Assembly: GCA_944321925.1 (NCBI GenBank)
Contig: CALUND010000002.1
Coordinates: 124,001-188,000 of the forward strand
Reading direction: 5' to 3'
Length of the DNA stretch: 64,000 bases
Origin: an uncultured Rikenellaceae bacterium
Lineage (GTDB): Bacteria; Bacteroidota; Bacteroidia; Bacteroidales; Rikenellaceae
Both the position numbers and the translations under genes were made by a program. Within the stretch, counting starts at the first letter, position 1. Every line of letters begins with the position of its first letter. Below, piece by piece: positions 1-9,854 of this stretch. The notes beneath the pieces are model-generated. The model had not been told where the DNA came from. It did not search any database and worked only from the letters and a program-made list of their open reading frames with translations.

Positions 1-1466
1 TTTCGGAGGGCAGATTGTCCTGAGGCCCCAAGTAGATCTCGTCGATGAACGGAATTCCCGACAACCAGTTTCCATCGGTAATCTCTCCGGTCGACTGGTT
101 GTTACTCTGACGCCCCACGAAATTCCAGAGGAAGTAGCGCCAATACATGAAATTGAGCTGGTAGCTGAAGAAAAACTTCAGATTCTCTCCGAAGGTAGGC
201 ACTTTGAAGGCCTGGTTACCGAGCCGTACCGTACGGCCCTTGACATCAACCCAATCCTCATACCCTTGCGCCTTGAGAGAGCTGTACATCCGGGGGAAGA
301 ACTGCTGGAATCCCGGCGGATAGACATACCCGCTTATGGAAGGCTCCGTCTTGTACTTGCCGTCGTCGCCCACGAAGGTTACCGTACCCCACTCGTAATC
401 GATGATCGGAGCGGTATAGGGAGCCCCGTAAAACAGCGGACGGTTACCGTACTGGTCGCGGTTGAGCAGCGAAAGCAGGCTGTAGGGATTGTCCGGGTCG
501 TTGCTGTTCATCGGCGGATTGACCGCAGCACGAATGACGACCGACGCGTAGGAACCATAGCCGAGCAAGACAACCGTCAGACAGAGAATGATCGTATTGG
601 CCACAACCTTTCCCTTTTTGTAGGTGTACCAGACAGCCCACCCGAGCGCCACGAAAAGCGCCACCACGAAAAAGAGCAAACCGCTGTTGATCGGCAGGCC
701 CAGCGAATTGACGAATACCTTGTCGAAAGCGGCACCGATCGCCACCGTATAGGGAATGATCAGGGAGTTGATCGCCAACAGGATCGCACAAGCCGCAAGG
801 ATCGCCTTGACGACACCCCAACCGGTCACCCGCTCCGTGGTCCGGAAATAGTAGATGAAGACAAGGGCGGGAATGGTCAACAGGTTGAGGATGTGCACGC
901 CGATCGAGAGGCCCATCAGGTAGGCGATGAGTACCAGCCAACGGTTGGCATGAGGCTCGTCGGCCACATCCTCCCATTTGAGCATGGCCCAGACGACGAG
1001 CGCCGTGAACATCGAAGAGAGGGCATAGACCTCGCCTTCGATGGCCGAGAACCAGAAGGTATCGGTAAAGGTGTAGGCCACTGCGCCGATCACACCGGCA
1101 CCGATCACCGTCCAGGTCTGCGCACGGCTCAGGTCATACCCTTTGCCGAACATCTTGCGCGCCAGATGGGTGATTGTCCAGAAGAGGAACAGGATGCAAA
1201 ATGCGCTGGCCAGCGACGACATGGCGTTGACCATGGCTGCAGCATAGGAGGGATTTCCGAAGGAGAAGAGGGTAAAGAGCCGCGAAATCATCATGAAAAG
1301 CGGTGCTCCCGGCGGATGCCCCACTTCGAGTTTATAGGAGGTCGCTATGAACTCCATGCAGTCCCACAGACTGCCTGTCGGCTCCATAGTCAACAGGTAG
1401 ACCACGGCGGCAAGGGCAAATACGGCCCATCCGACCCAGTTGTTGCATTTTTTGAAATAGTTCATC
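1..1466 (-). CDS. DUF2723 family multi-pass membrane protein, C-terminus beyond window
   Basis: Reading the minus strand from ATG at 1466 gives an open frame that runs off the left edge, about 488 residues. It opens with MNYFKKCNNWVGWAVFALAA, then the family signature MEPTGSLWDCMEFI, a KLEVGHPPGAPLF stretch and many hydrophobic segments. This is the N-terminal part of the Bacteroidetes DUF2723 family (usually around 1,000 residues), a glycosyltransferase-like, TMEM260-related inner-membrane protein; substrate unknown. A long plus-strand frame over 266-1489 is only its shadow. The family call rests on the N-terminal motif and is firm; an O-mannosyltransferase-like activity is inference. Confidence 0.88.
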
Positions 1467-1556
1467 GGGTATCGAAAATCTTCGTGTAAAATTTGACGCC
1501 GCCGCACATCAGGACACAGCCGATTTCAAGCGATTTCCGCACGACGGGCACGGGCA

Positions 1557-1564
1557 CAAAATTA
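1557..1564 (-). promoter_or_regulatory. Candidate -7 box for the DUF2723 gene
   Basis: The minus strand reads TAATTTTG, matching the Bacteroidetes -7 consensus TAnnTTTG, about 90 bp upstream of the DUF2723 start. No clear TTTG -33 element lies 19-21 bp further up, so this is a weak call. Confidence 0.35.
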
Positions 1565-2281
1565 AGAAAATAACGCGGTAAATTCCTATTTTATTCCCAG
1601 ATTAAAGGAGTTTTTTCTATTTTTCCGTCCCGGAGGGATATTTCGCAAAATCCATTTCCCCGGGGGGATCGAAAACAATCGTTCCGGGAGTCTTCCTCCC
1701 GTCGTTTCACAAGAGAATCGTTTCCGTCTTTGCAGAGATGCTCTTCCGAGGCCGTTTTACCCGCATATTCACCACCTCACGGTCGTACTTACGATCCTTA
1801 CGGCAACCCCCTGCAGCAACGGCATCGCACTTTTCGATTTGTGACTTTGCGATGCGGCTTCTGCCACCACGCAGTCATCAGGGACAAACCGATCGATGGG
1901 AAAGGCCGCGACCGGGAGAAAGGCCGCAGCGAGCAACGGCACGTTGCTTCGACAAACACTGCTGTTCTTAACGATGCAGTCGCCAAAGAGGGTTCCGAAA
2001 AGCCCGTACCAGCGAAGCTCAACGACCGAGCATCGCTCCGACGATACAACGCGGGCCACAGCAACCGCCTGCTGATACTCCCCTCCCCGCTTCGGACGAA
2101 CTCCTCGCACACGCCCCGCAACCGGGACGATCGAGCAGACGGCAAGCGCCCCGCGGGACGGAATGACGACGCCGGCCGGGAACAGCTGCATTTGCACCGC
2201 AAAAGGAGCGATTTCGGATCGCTTTCCACCCGCCGCCGCAAAATAGCCGCACGCGGGATGCTTCGTATGCGAAAAAATCGT
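1565..2281. other. Long intergenic stretch without a convincing gene
   Basis: About 0.7 kb between the divergent DUF2723 and cysS genes. Frames are open on both strands (for example 1730-2347 plus and 1798-2241 minus), but their translations are rich in Arg, Ser, Cys and Pro, lack recognisable motifs, and overlap each other, as expected for chance frames in GC-rich DNA. A short hairpin (GGGAG, 5-nt loop, CTCCC) sits at 1686-1700 without a T-tract. It may be a decayed gene or long regulatory leader; nothing firmer can be said. Confidence 0.4.
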
Positions 2282-2289
2282 TATTTTTG
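2282..2289 (+). promoter_or_regulatory. Candidate -7 box for cysS
   Basis: TATTTTTG matches TAnnTTTG and lies 124 bp upstream of the cysS ATG. The -33 element is not obvious. It would drive cysS and probably prfB, since no other promoter is visible between them. Confidence 0.5.
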
Positions 2290-2413
2290 CGGGGAATACA
2301 CGCCGCGCCGCCCGGAACGCCGTATCGGCATCACCGTTGACACGTAATCGGATCCGCCGGCTGCAGGACTGCCGAGGCCGCAGACACGGTCTCAACGTAA
2401 CACAGAGAAGAAT

Positions 2414-3886
2414 ATGGATACCAAACTCGTATTGTACAATACGCTCACCCGCCGTCCGGAACCGTTCGAACCGCTCAACCCGCCCCATGTGGGGATGTAC
2501 GTCTGTGGCCCGACGGTCTACGGAGATCCGCACCTGGGCCATGCACGTCCGGCCATCACGTTCGACGTCCTTTTCCGTTACCTCACCTCGCTCGGTTACA
2601 AAGTGCGTTACGTCCGCAACATCACCGATGTCGGCCACCTGGAGAACGACGCCGACGAAGGCGAAGACAAAATCTCGAAAAAAGCCCGTCTCGAACAGCT
2701 CGAACCGATGGAGGTGGCACACTACTACACGGAACGCTACCACAAAGCCATGGATGCGCTGGGCGTCCTCTCCCCCTCCATCGAGCCGCAGGCCTCGGGG
2801 CACATCATCGAACAGATCGCCCTGGTGCAGAAGATCCTCGACGCAGGATTCGCCTACGTATCGAACGGATCGGTCTATTTCGACGTGGAAAAATACGACA
2901 AGAAATTCCACTACGGCAAACTCTCCGGCCGCAACCTGGAGGAGATCGTGGCCGGCTCACGCGAACTCGACGGTCAGAGCGACAAACGCCACTCCTACGA
3001 CTTCGCCCTCTGGAAAAAAGCCTCGCCCGAACACATCATGCGGTGGCCCTCGCCCTGGAGCGACGGTTTTCCCGGTTGGCACATGGAGTGTTCGGCAATG
3101 AGTACCAAATACCTCGGCGAGCAGTTCGACATTCACGGAGGCGGCATGGACCTCATGTTCCCCCACCACGAATGCGAAATCGCCCAGAGTACTGCCGCTT
3201 CGGGTCACGATTCGGCCCGCTTCTGGATCCACAACAACATGATCACGATCAACGGCCAAAAGATGGGCAAATCGCTCGGCAACTTCATCACGCTCGAGGA
3301 GCTCTTTACCGGGAAGCACAAACTGCTCGCTCAGGCCTACTCGCCGATGACGGTCCGCTTCTTCATCCTGCAGGCCCACTACCGTTCGACGCTCGACTTC
3401 AGCAACGAAGCGTTGGCCGCAGCCGAAAAGGGACTCGACCGGTTGATGAAGGGCGTGGAGACGCTCTCCAAACTGCAACCGGCAGACCAAAGTACCGTGG
3501 ATGTCTCGCAACTCGAACAACACTTCCACGAAGCGATGAACGACGACCTCTCCACCCCGATGGTTATCTCGACGCTTTTCGACTGGGTCCGCATCATCAA
3601 CCAGGCGGCCGCCGGACAACAGAGCTTCACGGCAACCGATCTGGATCGGCTCAAAGCGCTGTTCCAGCAGATCGTCTTCGACGTGCTGGGACTGAAGGAC
3701 GAGAAAAATGTCTCGACCGGCGGTAACGACCTGTTGGCTCCGGTCGTCGATCTGCTGCTGGAGATTCGTGCCGGTGCGCGGGAACGCAAAGAGTGGGCGA
3801 CCTGCGACGCCATCCGTGACCGGCTCGCCGCAATCGGCATCCGGGTGAAAGACCGTAAAGACGGATGCGACTGGGAGATCGAATAA
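2414..3886 (+). CDS. cysS: Cysteine--tRNA ligase
   Basis: 490 residues, normal for CysRS. This cytoplasmic class I synthetase charges tRNA-Cys with cysteine. The zinc-site Cys31 is in [13 protein letters not shown], the HIGH-equivalent HLGH is at 40-43, and the KMSKS loop appears as KMGKS at 283-287, a variant I regard as common in CysRS. The WHMECSAMS and [11 protein letters not shown] segments supply the other zinc ligands. The ATG at 2414 places the conserved LYNTLTR strand at the N-terminus. It is followed 96 bp later by prfB on the same strand with no visible promoter between, so the two are probably co-transcribed. Confidence 0.97.
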   Translation: MDTKLVLYNTLTRRPEPFEPLNPPHVGMYVCGPTVYGDPHLGHARPAITFDVLFRYLTSLGYKVRYVRNITDVGHLENDADEGEDKISKKARLEQLEPMEVAHYYTERYHKAMDALGVLSPSIEPQASGHIIEQIALVQKILDAGFAYVSNGSVYFDVEKYDKKFHYGKLSGRNLEEIVAGSRELDGQSDKRHSYDFALWKKASPEHIMRWPSPWSDGFPGWHMECSAMSTKYLGEQFDIHGGGMDLMFPHHECEIAQSTAASGHDSARFWIHNNMITINGQKMGKSLGNFITLEELFTGKHKLLAQAYSPMTVRFFILQAHYRSTLDFSNEALAAAEKGLDRLMKGVETLSKLQPADQSTVDVSQLEQHFHEAMNDDLSTPMVISTLFDWVRIINQAAAGQQSFTATDLDRLKALFQQIVFDVLGLKDEKNVSTGGNDLLAPVVDLLLEIRAGARERKEWATCDAIRDRLAAIGIRVKDRKDGCDWEIE

Positions 3887-3936
3887 CCCCTTCACGAGGC
3901 ATCTTCTGCGGCGACCCCATTTTATAAAATTTTTCA

Positions 3937-3955
3937 GTCCCGATTCCGTCGGGAC
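3937..3955 (+). other. Hairpin between cysS and prfB
   Basis: GTCCCGA, loop TTCCG, TCGGGAC: a perfect 7-bp stem 27 bp before the prfB ATG. There is no T-tract behind it, so it is not a standard terminator. It could be a processing or stability hairpin. Confidence 0.4.
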
Positions 3956-3982
3956 ATGGCATACAACCGTAACGACCTAATT

Positions 3983-5072
3983 ATGATTTTAGCGGAACAG
4001 ATTAAAGAAGCTATAAGACGCCAGGATGCGTTGGGGAGGTTTCTTTGACATCGACGGCAAACGGAAACAGTTAGCCGAAGAGGAGACCCTGACACAGGAG
4101 CCCGGTTTTTGGGACGATCCCGAAAAGGCACGCGAACAATTGCGCAAGGTGGCCGGTATCAAACGGTGGGTGGAGGATTACGACACCATCTGCAAAGAGA
4201 TCGACGACCTGCAGCTCATGCCCGATTTCGTAAAGGAGGGAGTAGTTACGGAGGCCGAGATGGACGCCCACTACGCCCGTACAATGGAACACATCGAATC
4301 ACTCGAGATGCGCAACATGCTCCAGGGCAAAGAGGACAAGCTCGGAGCCATCATGGACATCAACTCCGGAGCCGGCGGTACAGAGGCGCTCGATTGGGCC
4401 GGCATGCTGCTGCGCATGTACACCCGTTGGGGTGAACGAAACGGCTACAAAGTGCGCACCCTCGACCTGCAGGAGGGCGATGAAGCCGGCATCAAGTCGG
4501 CCACCATCGAATTCGAGGGCGACTATGCGTACGGATTTCTCAAGAGCGAAAACGGCGTCCACCGGCTGGTGCGACTCTCCCCGTTCAACGCCAACAACAA
4601 ACGACAGACCACCTTCGCATCGGTTTTCGTATCGCCGGCGGTGGACGACACGATCGAGATCGTCATCAACCCGGCCGATATCGAATGGGACACCTATCGC
4701 AGCAGCGGCGCCGGTGGCCAGAATGTCAACAAAGTGGAGACCGGCGTACGACTGAGGCACCTGCCCTCGGGCATCGTGATCGAAAATACCGAGACCCGTT
4801 CCCAACTGATGAACCGGGAGAATGCGCTCCGCATCCTCCGGTCGAAGCTCTACCAACGCGAACTGGAGAAACAGATGGAGCTGCGGAACCAACTGGAGAA
4901 ACAGAAGAAAAAGATCGAATGGGGTTCGCAGATACGGAGTTACGTTTTCGACGACCGCCGGGTAAAAGACCACCGCACGGGACATCAGACCTCCAACGTG
5001 GAAGCGGTCATGGACGGAGAGATCGACGATTTCATCAAAGCCTACCTGATGGAGTTCGGCGGAGAGATATAG
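3983..5072 (+). CDS. prfB: Peptide chain release factor 2, made by programmed +1 frameshift
   Basis: RF2 recognises UGA and UAA stop codons and triggers peptide release. The gene starts at ATG 3983 (MILAEQIKEAIRRQDALGRF...), hits an in-frame TGA at 4046-4048, and continues in the +1 frame from GAC at 4047, giving join(3983..4045,4047..5072) and about 362 residues. Class signatures are present: the RF2 stop-codon tripeptide SPF in VRLSPFNANN, and the catalytic GGQ in SSGAGGQNVNK. Starting at the internal ATG 4026 would drop the conserved N-terminal helix. It follows cysS and converges on the ABC efflux operon. Confidence 0.96.
4031..4049 (+). other. Programmed +1 ribosomal frameshift site in prfB
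   Basis: The sequence TTGGGGAGGTTTCTTTGAC holds a purine-rich Shine-Dalgarno-like block (GGGGAGG), a 3-nt spacer and the slippery CTT TGA C. This is the same layout as the classic bacterial RF2 autoregulatory site: when RF2 is scarce the ribosome pauses at UGA, slips from CTT to TTT and continues with GAC. Confidence 0.95.
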
Positions 5073-5073
5073 G

Positions 5074-5111
5074 CTCACGAGGAGCTGCACACACTCCGAG
5101 CACCTCGTGAG
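5074..5111. terminator. Hairpin between convergent prfB and ABC permease
   Basis: CTCACGAGG at 5074-5082 pairs perfectly with CCTCGTGAG at 5103-5111, with a 20-nt loop, directly after the prfB stop and before the end of the convergent efflux operon. No T-tract is present, so termination is inferred from position. Confidence 0.45.
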
Positions 5112-5120
5112 AACGGATCG

Positions 5121-6230
5121 TCAGGCCTGTTTGCGGTAGCTCAATGCGGCCCACAGATCGAATATCACGGCAGACAGGGCCAGAGCTCCGTAATTCCATC
5201 CCAATTCGGCGATGGTCGTTCCCTTCAGGTAGACAGCCCGCATGATGTCGATGAAATAGCGCGGCGGCAAGAAACGGGTGATCCACTCGGCCCATTCCGG
5301 CATCGACTCGACGGGGGTGATCAGTCCGCTCATCAGCACGAACACCATCACGAAAAAGTACATCATGAACATCGTCTGCTGCATGTTGACGGAATAGTTG
5401 GCTATCACCACCCCGATTCCCGACATGGTGAGCACGAAGAGTGCGGCGGCCAGAGCGATCGCCCCGATCGTGCCGGCAGGCGTCAATCCGTACACAGCCC
5501 ACGCCAGCAACATGGCGATCGTCAGCACCACAAATCCGACCAGCCAGAAAGGGATCAGTTTCGCCAACGTGAAGGTGAACCGGCTGACCGGCGTCACGTT
5601 GATCTGCTCGATCGTTCCCGCCTCCTTCTCCCCCACCAGGTTGAGTGCGGGAAGGAATCCGCAGATCATGATCAGCAGCATGATCATCAGTGCCGGAAGC
5701 ATGAAATTACGATATTCGAGCGTCGGATTGTAGCGGTTCTGCACCACCACGGCATCGGCCAGGGAAGGAATCCCCCGCTCGGCCTGCAATTCGGAACAGG
5801 TCTGCGTAACGACCCGGATCAAATATTGCATACCGGCACTCCCCTTTACGGCATTTACCCCGTTGGCCGAAATGGTGACCCGTTCGGGAGTACCGAGCTC
5901 CAATCCCCGTCCGAATCCGGAGGGAATCTCCAGGATCGCATCCACCTCCCCCGCTTCGAGATGGCGAAGCGCCGATGTGTAGTCGTCCACCACATCGAAA
6001 AGGGAGAAATAGTCCGAAGCGCCTATTTTGGTTATGAGTCGCGCCGTCACCTCCGAACGATCGTGATCGACCACGGCGACCCCGATGTGGCGTACATCGA
6101 AGGTCGTGATCCAGGGTATGACGAGCATCACCAGCAACGGAAACAGCACCACCATCCGAGGTAAAAAGGGGTTACGGAAAAATTGCCGGACCTCCTTGTC
6201 GAGCAGAACGAACAGCGTACGCATCGTCAT
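5121..6230 (-). CDS. ABC-2 type exporter permease (YbhR/YhiI-like)
   Basis: 369 residues. One TM segment near the N-terminus (LFPLLVMLVIPWITTF), a periplasmic domain over roughly residues 45-180, then five or so TM helices, with the EKEAGTIEQINVTPV motif typical of ABC-2 permeases. It is the last gene of the efflux operon and overlaps the upstream permease by 4 bp (ATGA), indicating translational coupling. With the second permease it should form the membrane channel energised by the two ATPases. Substrate unknown; related E. coli systems (YbhFSR) handle drugs, cations and other small molecules. Confidence 0.88.
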   Translation of the reverse strand: MTMRTLFVLLDKEVRQFFRNPFLPRMVVLFPLLVMLVIPWITTFDVRHIGVAVVDHDRSEVTARLITKIGASDYFSLFDVVDDYTSALRHLEAGEVDAILEIPSGFGRGLELGTPERVTISANGVNAVKGSAGMQYLIRVVTQTCSELQAERGIPSLADAVVVQNRYNPTLEYRNFMLPALMIMLLIMICGFLPALNLVGEKEAGTIEQINVTPVSRFTFTLAKLIPFWLVGFVVLTIAMLLAWAVYGLTPAGTIGAIALAAALFVLTMSGIGVVIANYSVNMQQTMFMMYFFVMVFVLMSGLITPVESMPEWAEWITRFLPPRYFIDIMRAVYLKGTTIAELGWNYGALALSAVIFDLWAALSYRKQA

Positions 6231-7321
6231 TCGAGTTTATCGTTGAACTTACGAAGTGCCACACCGATCAATGCCACCGTCATAGCCGCAAGGATCGCTG
6301 TCTCGCGGATCACGGAGACAAAAGGCAACCCCTCGATCATCAGTTTGCGCACGGCCTCTATGTACCAACGGGTAGGAACCACACAGGAAATGGCTCGCAA
6401 CACGACCGGCAAATTCTCGATGGGAAAAATCATCCCCGAAAACATGATGACAGGCATCATGAGCAACATGGCCGAGATCAGCAACGCCGTCGACTGTTTG
6501 TTGGTAATGGTCGAGAAAAAGAGTCCCAGGGCGAGCGAAAGGATCAGATAGAGAAGCGATAGGGCCACCAGGGCCACCACGTTACCGGCCAGCGGCACGT
6601 CGAGCACATAGCGGGCCAGGAGCAGAATAGTCAAAAGATTGAGACACGAAAGGGTAAAATAAGGGACCATCTTGGCAAAGATGATCCGTATCGGCCGTAC
6701 GGGTGATACGAGCAGCACCTCCATCGTGCCGGTCTCCTTTTCGCGAACAATCGACACCGACGTCATCATGGCACAGATCAGAATAAAGATCAGGCCCATG
6801 ATTCCCGGCACGAAGTTGTAGGCACTTTTCATCTGCGGATTGTACAGAAGCCTTGTATCGGGCATGGGCATACTTCCCTGCAGATCCCCCAGAATGATGC
6901 TTTGCAGGTAGGTGGATCCGGCCGTTGCCAGCGTGGTGTTCGAAGCATCGAAGATCAGCTGCAGAATCGCTTCCGAAGACTCTCCGCGCGACAATGCATC
7001 GACCTTACGATCGAAATCGGCGGCGAAAACCGCCACGGCATCGGCCCGACCCGCCCGCAACGTCCGGTCGATCTCCTGTTGCGAGATGTAGCCTTCGAAG
7101 GTAAAATAGGGGTTGGCCGCGACCCGTTCCACAGCCTGCCGCACCGACTCGGAACGGTGCGGAGCGACGACCGCCACCCGCACGTTATTCACCTCGGTCG
7201 AGATGGCGAACCCGAAGAGCAGCAACTGAATGACGGGAGCCAACAGAACGACCAACATCGTGCGGGAATCGCGCAGGATGTGAAGCGTCTCCTTTCTGAC
7301 GAACGACAAAAATTCTCCCAT
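6227..7321 (-). CDS. ABC-2 type exporter permease (YbhS-like)
   Basis: 364 residues with the same architecture as its downstream neighbour: N-terminal TM (LVVLLAPVIQLLLFGFAI), an extracytoplasmic domain, then a C-terminal bundle containing VREKETGTMEVLLVSPVRP, the ABC-2 coupling-helix motif. Starts 2 bp after the ATPase gene and overlaps the next permease by 4 bp. The two permeases are similar but clearly diverged, so a heterodimeric channel is likely. Confidence 0.88.
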   Translation of the reverse strand: MGEFLSFVRKETLHILRDSRTMLVVLLAPVIQLLLFGFAISTEVNNVRVAVVAPHRSESVRQAVERVAANPYFTFEGYISQQEIDRTLRAGRADAVAVFAADFDRKVDALSRGESSEAILQLIFDASNTTLATAGSTYLQSIILGDLQGSMPMPDTRLLYNPQMKSAYNFVPGIMGLIFILICAMMTSVSIVREKETGTMEVLLVSPVRPIRIIFAKMVPYFTLSCLNLLTILLLARYVLDVPLAGNVVALVALSLLYLILSLALGLFFSTITNKQSTALLISAMLLMMPVIMFSGMIFPIENLPVVLRAISCVVPTRWYIEAVRKLMIEGLPFVSVIRETAILAAMTVALIGVALRKFNDKLE

Positions 7322-7323
7322 GG

Positions 7324-8064
7324 CTATTCGGTTCGTTTGGCTTCGCGGGCGAGCAGACGGAACACTTCGTCCATCGAAGCGGCAGCAAATTCCTTTTTAA
7401 GATCGGCAGGAGCACCCAAAGCACGAATGCGACCGTCGACCATGATCGATACGCGGGAACAATATTCGGCCTCGTCCATGTAATGGGTCGTCACGAAGAC
7501 GGTTGTACCGCCGGCAGCCGACTCGTAGATCAGCTCCCAGAATTGACGACGCGTGAGAGGATCGACCCCTCCGGTCGGTTCATCGAGAAAGACGATCTCG
7601 GGGCGATGGAGCGTAGCGACCAGAAAGGCCAGCTTCTGTTTCCATCCGAGCGGCAGCGATCCGACCAATGTATCGATCTCCGAACGGAAATCGAGCCGAT
7701 CGAGCAGCTCCACGGTACGTCGCGCAATCTCCCTTCGGGTCAGGCCGTAGATTCCTCCATAGAGGCGGATGTTTTCCCGCACCGTCAGGTCGTCGTAGAG
7801 CGAAAACCGCTGACTCATGTAGCCGATGTGGCGTTTGATCCGCTCACCCTGGCGCATGATATCGAATCCGGCAACGGTACCGCTTCCCGAAGTGGGATAA
7901 CTCAGGCCGCAAAGCATCCGCATGGCGGTCGTTTTTCCTGCGCCGTTGGCCCCGAGGAAACCGAAGATCTCGCCGCGCGCCACGTCGAAGGAGATGCGGT
8001 CGACAGCAGTGAACGCACCAAACTTTTTCGTCAGATCCCGAACGGAAAGTATCGTATCACTCAT
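7324..8064 (-). CDS. ABC transporter ATP-binding protein
   Basis: 246 residues, one nucleotide-binding domain. Walker A FLGANGAGKTTAMR near residues 35-48, Q-loop region GYMSQRFSLYDDLTV, Walker B EIVFLDEPTGGVDP, and an H-loop in FVTTHYMDEAEYC. The signature segment reads VGSLPLGWKQKLA, so the usual LSGGQ is degenerate (LPLGW). Overlaps the preceding ATPase gene by 8 bp. In E. coli YbhF both ATPase halves are fused in one protein; here they are separate genes. Confidence 0.93.
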   Translation of the reverse strand: MSDTILSVRDLTKKFGAFTAVDRISFDVARGEIFGFLGANGAGKTTAMRMLCGLSYPTSGSGTVAGFDIMRQGERIKRHIGYMSQRFSLYDDLTVRENIRLYGGIYGLTRREIARRTVELLDRLDFRSEIDTLVGSLPLGWKQKLAFLVATLHRPEIVFLDEPTGGVDPLTRRQFWELIYESAAGGTTVFVTTHYMDEAEYCSRVSIMVDGRIRALGAPADLKKEFAAASMDEVFRLLAREAKRTE

Positions 8065-8965
8065 GGTGCATCAATTGAATAAACACATCCTCTATTCCCG
8101 GCTCGGTCGGAACGATCTCCACCTTTTGGAATCCTCGTGCGGCGAGTTCCCGGACAAAAGCCGTCGGATCGAAATCGGACGTCGCGATCAAATGGTGGGC
8201 CGCCCCGAACGGATAGCACTTCCGGATTCCCGAAGCACGACGCGCCTCGATCAACAATCCATACATATCGTCGCCCGACAAGGCATACAACGGCTCCCGG
8301 AAACGGTGCAGAATGCCACCGGGCGTATCGATTCCGAGCAGACTTCCCCGATCGATCAACGCGATACGATCGCACCGCCGCGCCTCATCCATGTAGGGAG
8401 TCGACACGAGCATCGAGATTCCGCGAGCCTTCAGTTCAAAAAGCATGTCCCAAAATTCGCTGCGCGAAACAGCATCGACGCCGGTCGTAGGTTCATCGAG
8501 AAAGAGGATCGAAGGACGATGGACCAATGCGCAGCAAAGCGCCAGTTTCTGTTTCATGCCCCCCGACAGCTTCCCTGCACGACGACGGCGGAACGGTTCG
8601 ATCTGACGATAGATCGGAGCGATCAGTTCGTAATTGTCGGCTATGCGAACGCCGAAAAGAGCGGCAAAAAATGCGAGGTTCTCCTCCACACTGAGATCGG
8701 GATAGAGCGAAAAGCGCCCCGGCATGTAACCCACGAGCTCCCGAATCCGACGATAGTCGCGCACGATATCCAGGCCGCCCACCGAAGCAGTGCCTCCGTC
8801 GGGTACGATGAGGGTGGTGAGCAGCCGGAAAAGGGTGGTCTTTCCGGCGCCGTCCGGACCGATCAACCCGAAGAGCTCACCCTCTTCCACCTCGAACGAA
8901 ACCCCGCAAAGGGCCTCTGTCTTCGCGTAGCGTTTGGAGAGATTATCCGCCTCGATGGCTTTCAT
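8057..8965 (-). CDS. ABC transporter ATP-binding protein
   Basis: 302 residues. Walker A LIGPDGAGKTTLFR, signature AGKLSGGMKQKLALC, Walker B SILFLDEPTTGVDAV, H-loop LVSTPYMDEA (His replaced by Pro-Tyr context), followed by a roughly 70-residue C-terminal extension similar to DrrA-type ATPases. It pairs with the downstream ATPase: this subunit keeps the canonical LSGGM signature while the partner's is altered, and the partner keeps the H-loop His that is unclear here, as seen in asymmetric heterodimeric exporters. Confidence 0.92.
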   Translation of the reverse strand: MKAIEADNLSKRYAKTEALCGVSFEVEEGELFGLIGPDGAGKTTLFRLLTTLIVPDGGTASVGGLDIVRDYRRIRELVGYMPGRFSLYPDLSVEENLAFFAALFGVRIADNYELIAPIYRQIEPFRRRRAGKLSGGMKQKLALCCALVHRPSILFLDEPTTGVDAVSRSEFWDMLFELKARGISMLVSTPYMDEARRCDRIALIDRGSLLGIDTPGGILHRFREPLYALSGDDMYGLLIEARRASGIRKCYPFGAAHHLIATSDFDPTAFVRELAARGFQKVEIVPTEPGIEDVFIQLMHHE

Positions 8966-8966
8966 G

Positions 8967-9854
8967 CTACCACTTGGTTTCGCCGTACATACCGATTTTC
9001 AACCTGCCGTCGTTCTCCACAGCGATTTTGACTGCATAGACCAGATTGGCCCGCGTGGAGCGAGTCTGGATCGTTTTCGGCGTGAATTCGCTCTCGGATG
9101 CGATCCAGACGATGCGACCCGGATAGTCGTATCGCTCTCCGCCGCCGAAATCGGCCGTCACGGTCACCTCCTGCCCCAGCCGAATCCCGGCCAACTGCTC
9201 CGATGTGACATAGGCCCGCAACCGGATATGATCCAGATCGGCCACCTTCATCAACGGACGTCCTACGGAGGCCAACTCTCCGGCTTCGGCATATTTGGCC
9301 AGGACGGTTCCGGTCACGGGCGATACGATCCGACATTTGGCCAACCGGTCATCGATCGCCGCAATTTGCAGATCGATCATGGAGCTACTCTCGTCGATCG
9401 CCGCAGCACTGTTTCCGAGGGTGGACAACAGGGCATCGAGCTGCCCCTTCAACACCCGGATCTGGGCATCGACATCATCGAGCTGTTTGCTCGTGGCAGC
9501 ACCGTCCCGCAACAGATTCGCCACCCGCTTGCGTTCGGTCTCCTGTTTGGCGATCTGTTCGCGCAACGCCGCAGCCTGCCTTGCGATATCGGGCCGACCG
9601 CTTCTGACCGAAGCACGTTGCCGTTCCAACTGTTTCCGCTGCAGTACGAGCTGCACGGTATCTATTTCGCCCACCGGCTCACCCGCCTGCAACCGATCGC
9701 CCTCCTCGACTTCGAAACGAAGAATACGTCCGGCCGCCTCGGAGGAGACCGTCACCTCCGTAGCCTCGAATGTCCCCGTGGCATCGAAATCTTCGCCATG
9801 TCCGCACGCTGTCAAAACCAACAGCGCCGCAGTGAAAAATGAAACTTCTCTCAT
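8967..9854 (-). CDS. HlyD-family periplasmic adaptor lipoprotein
   Basis: 295 residues. The N-terminus MREVSFFTAALLVLTACGHG is a lipoprotein signal with lipobox LTAC. A biotinyl-lipoyl-like half (ILRFEVEEGDRLQAGEPVGE) is followed by a long alpha-hairpin coiled coil (about 80-195), the second half-motif (RIVSPVTGTVLAKYAEAGEL), and a beta-barrel. It links the inner-membrane ABC exporter to the TolC-like outer-membrane protein. Overlaps the TolC-like gene by 4 bp and sits 1 bp before the ATPase gene. Confidence 0.92.
   Translation of the reverse strand: MREVSFFTAALLVLTACGHGEDFDATGTFEATEVTVSSEAAGRILRFEVEEGDRLQAGEPVGEIDTVQLVLQRKQLERQRASVRSGRPDIARQAAALREQIAKQETERKRVANLLRDGAATSKQLDDVDAQIRVLKGQLDALLSTLGNSAAAIDESSSMIDLQIAAIDDRLAKCRIVSPVTGTVLAKYAEAGELASVGRPLMKVADLDHIRLRAYVTSEQLAGIRLGQEVTVTADFGGGERYDYPGRIVWIASESEFTPKTIQTRSTRANLVYAVKIAVENDGRLKIGMYGETKW

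Noticed and set aside
266..1489. 407-residue plus-strand frame
   Set aside because: Low-complexity Arg/Asp/His-rich translation, antisense to the DUF2723 gene, whose motifs are unmistakable.
1769..2911. 380-residue minus-strand frame over the cysS upstream region
   Set aside because: Half of it is antisense to cysS and the rest has no recognisable motif or plausible start.
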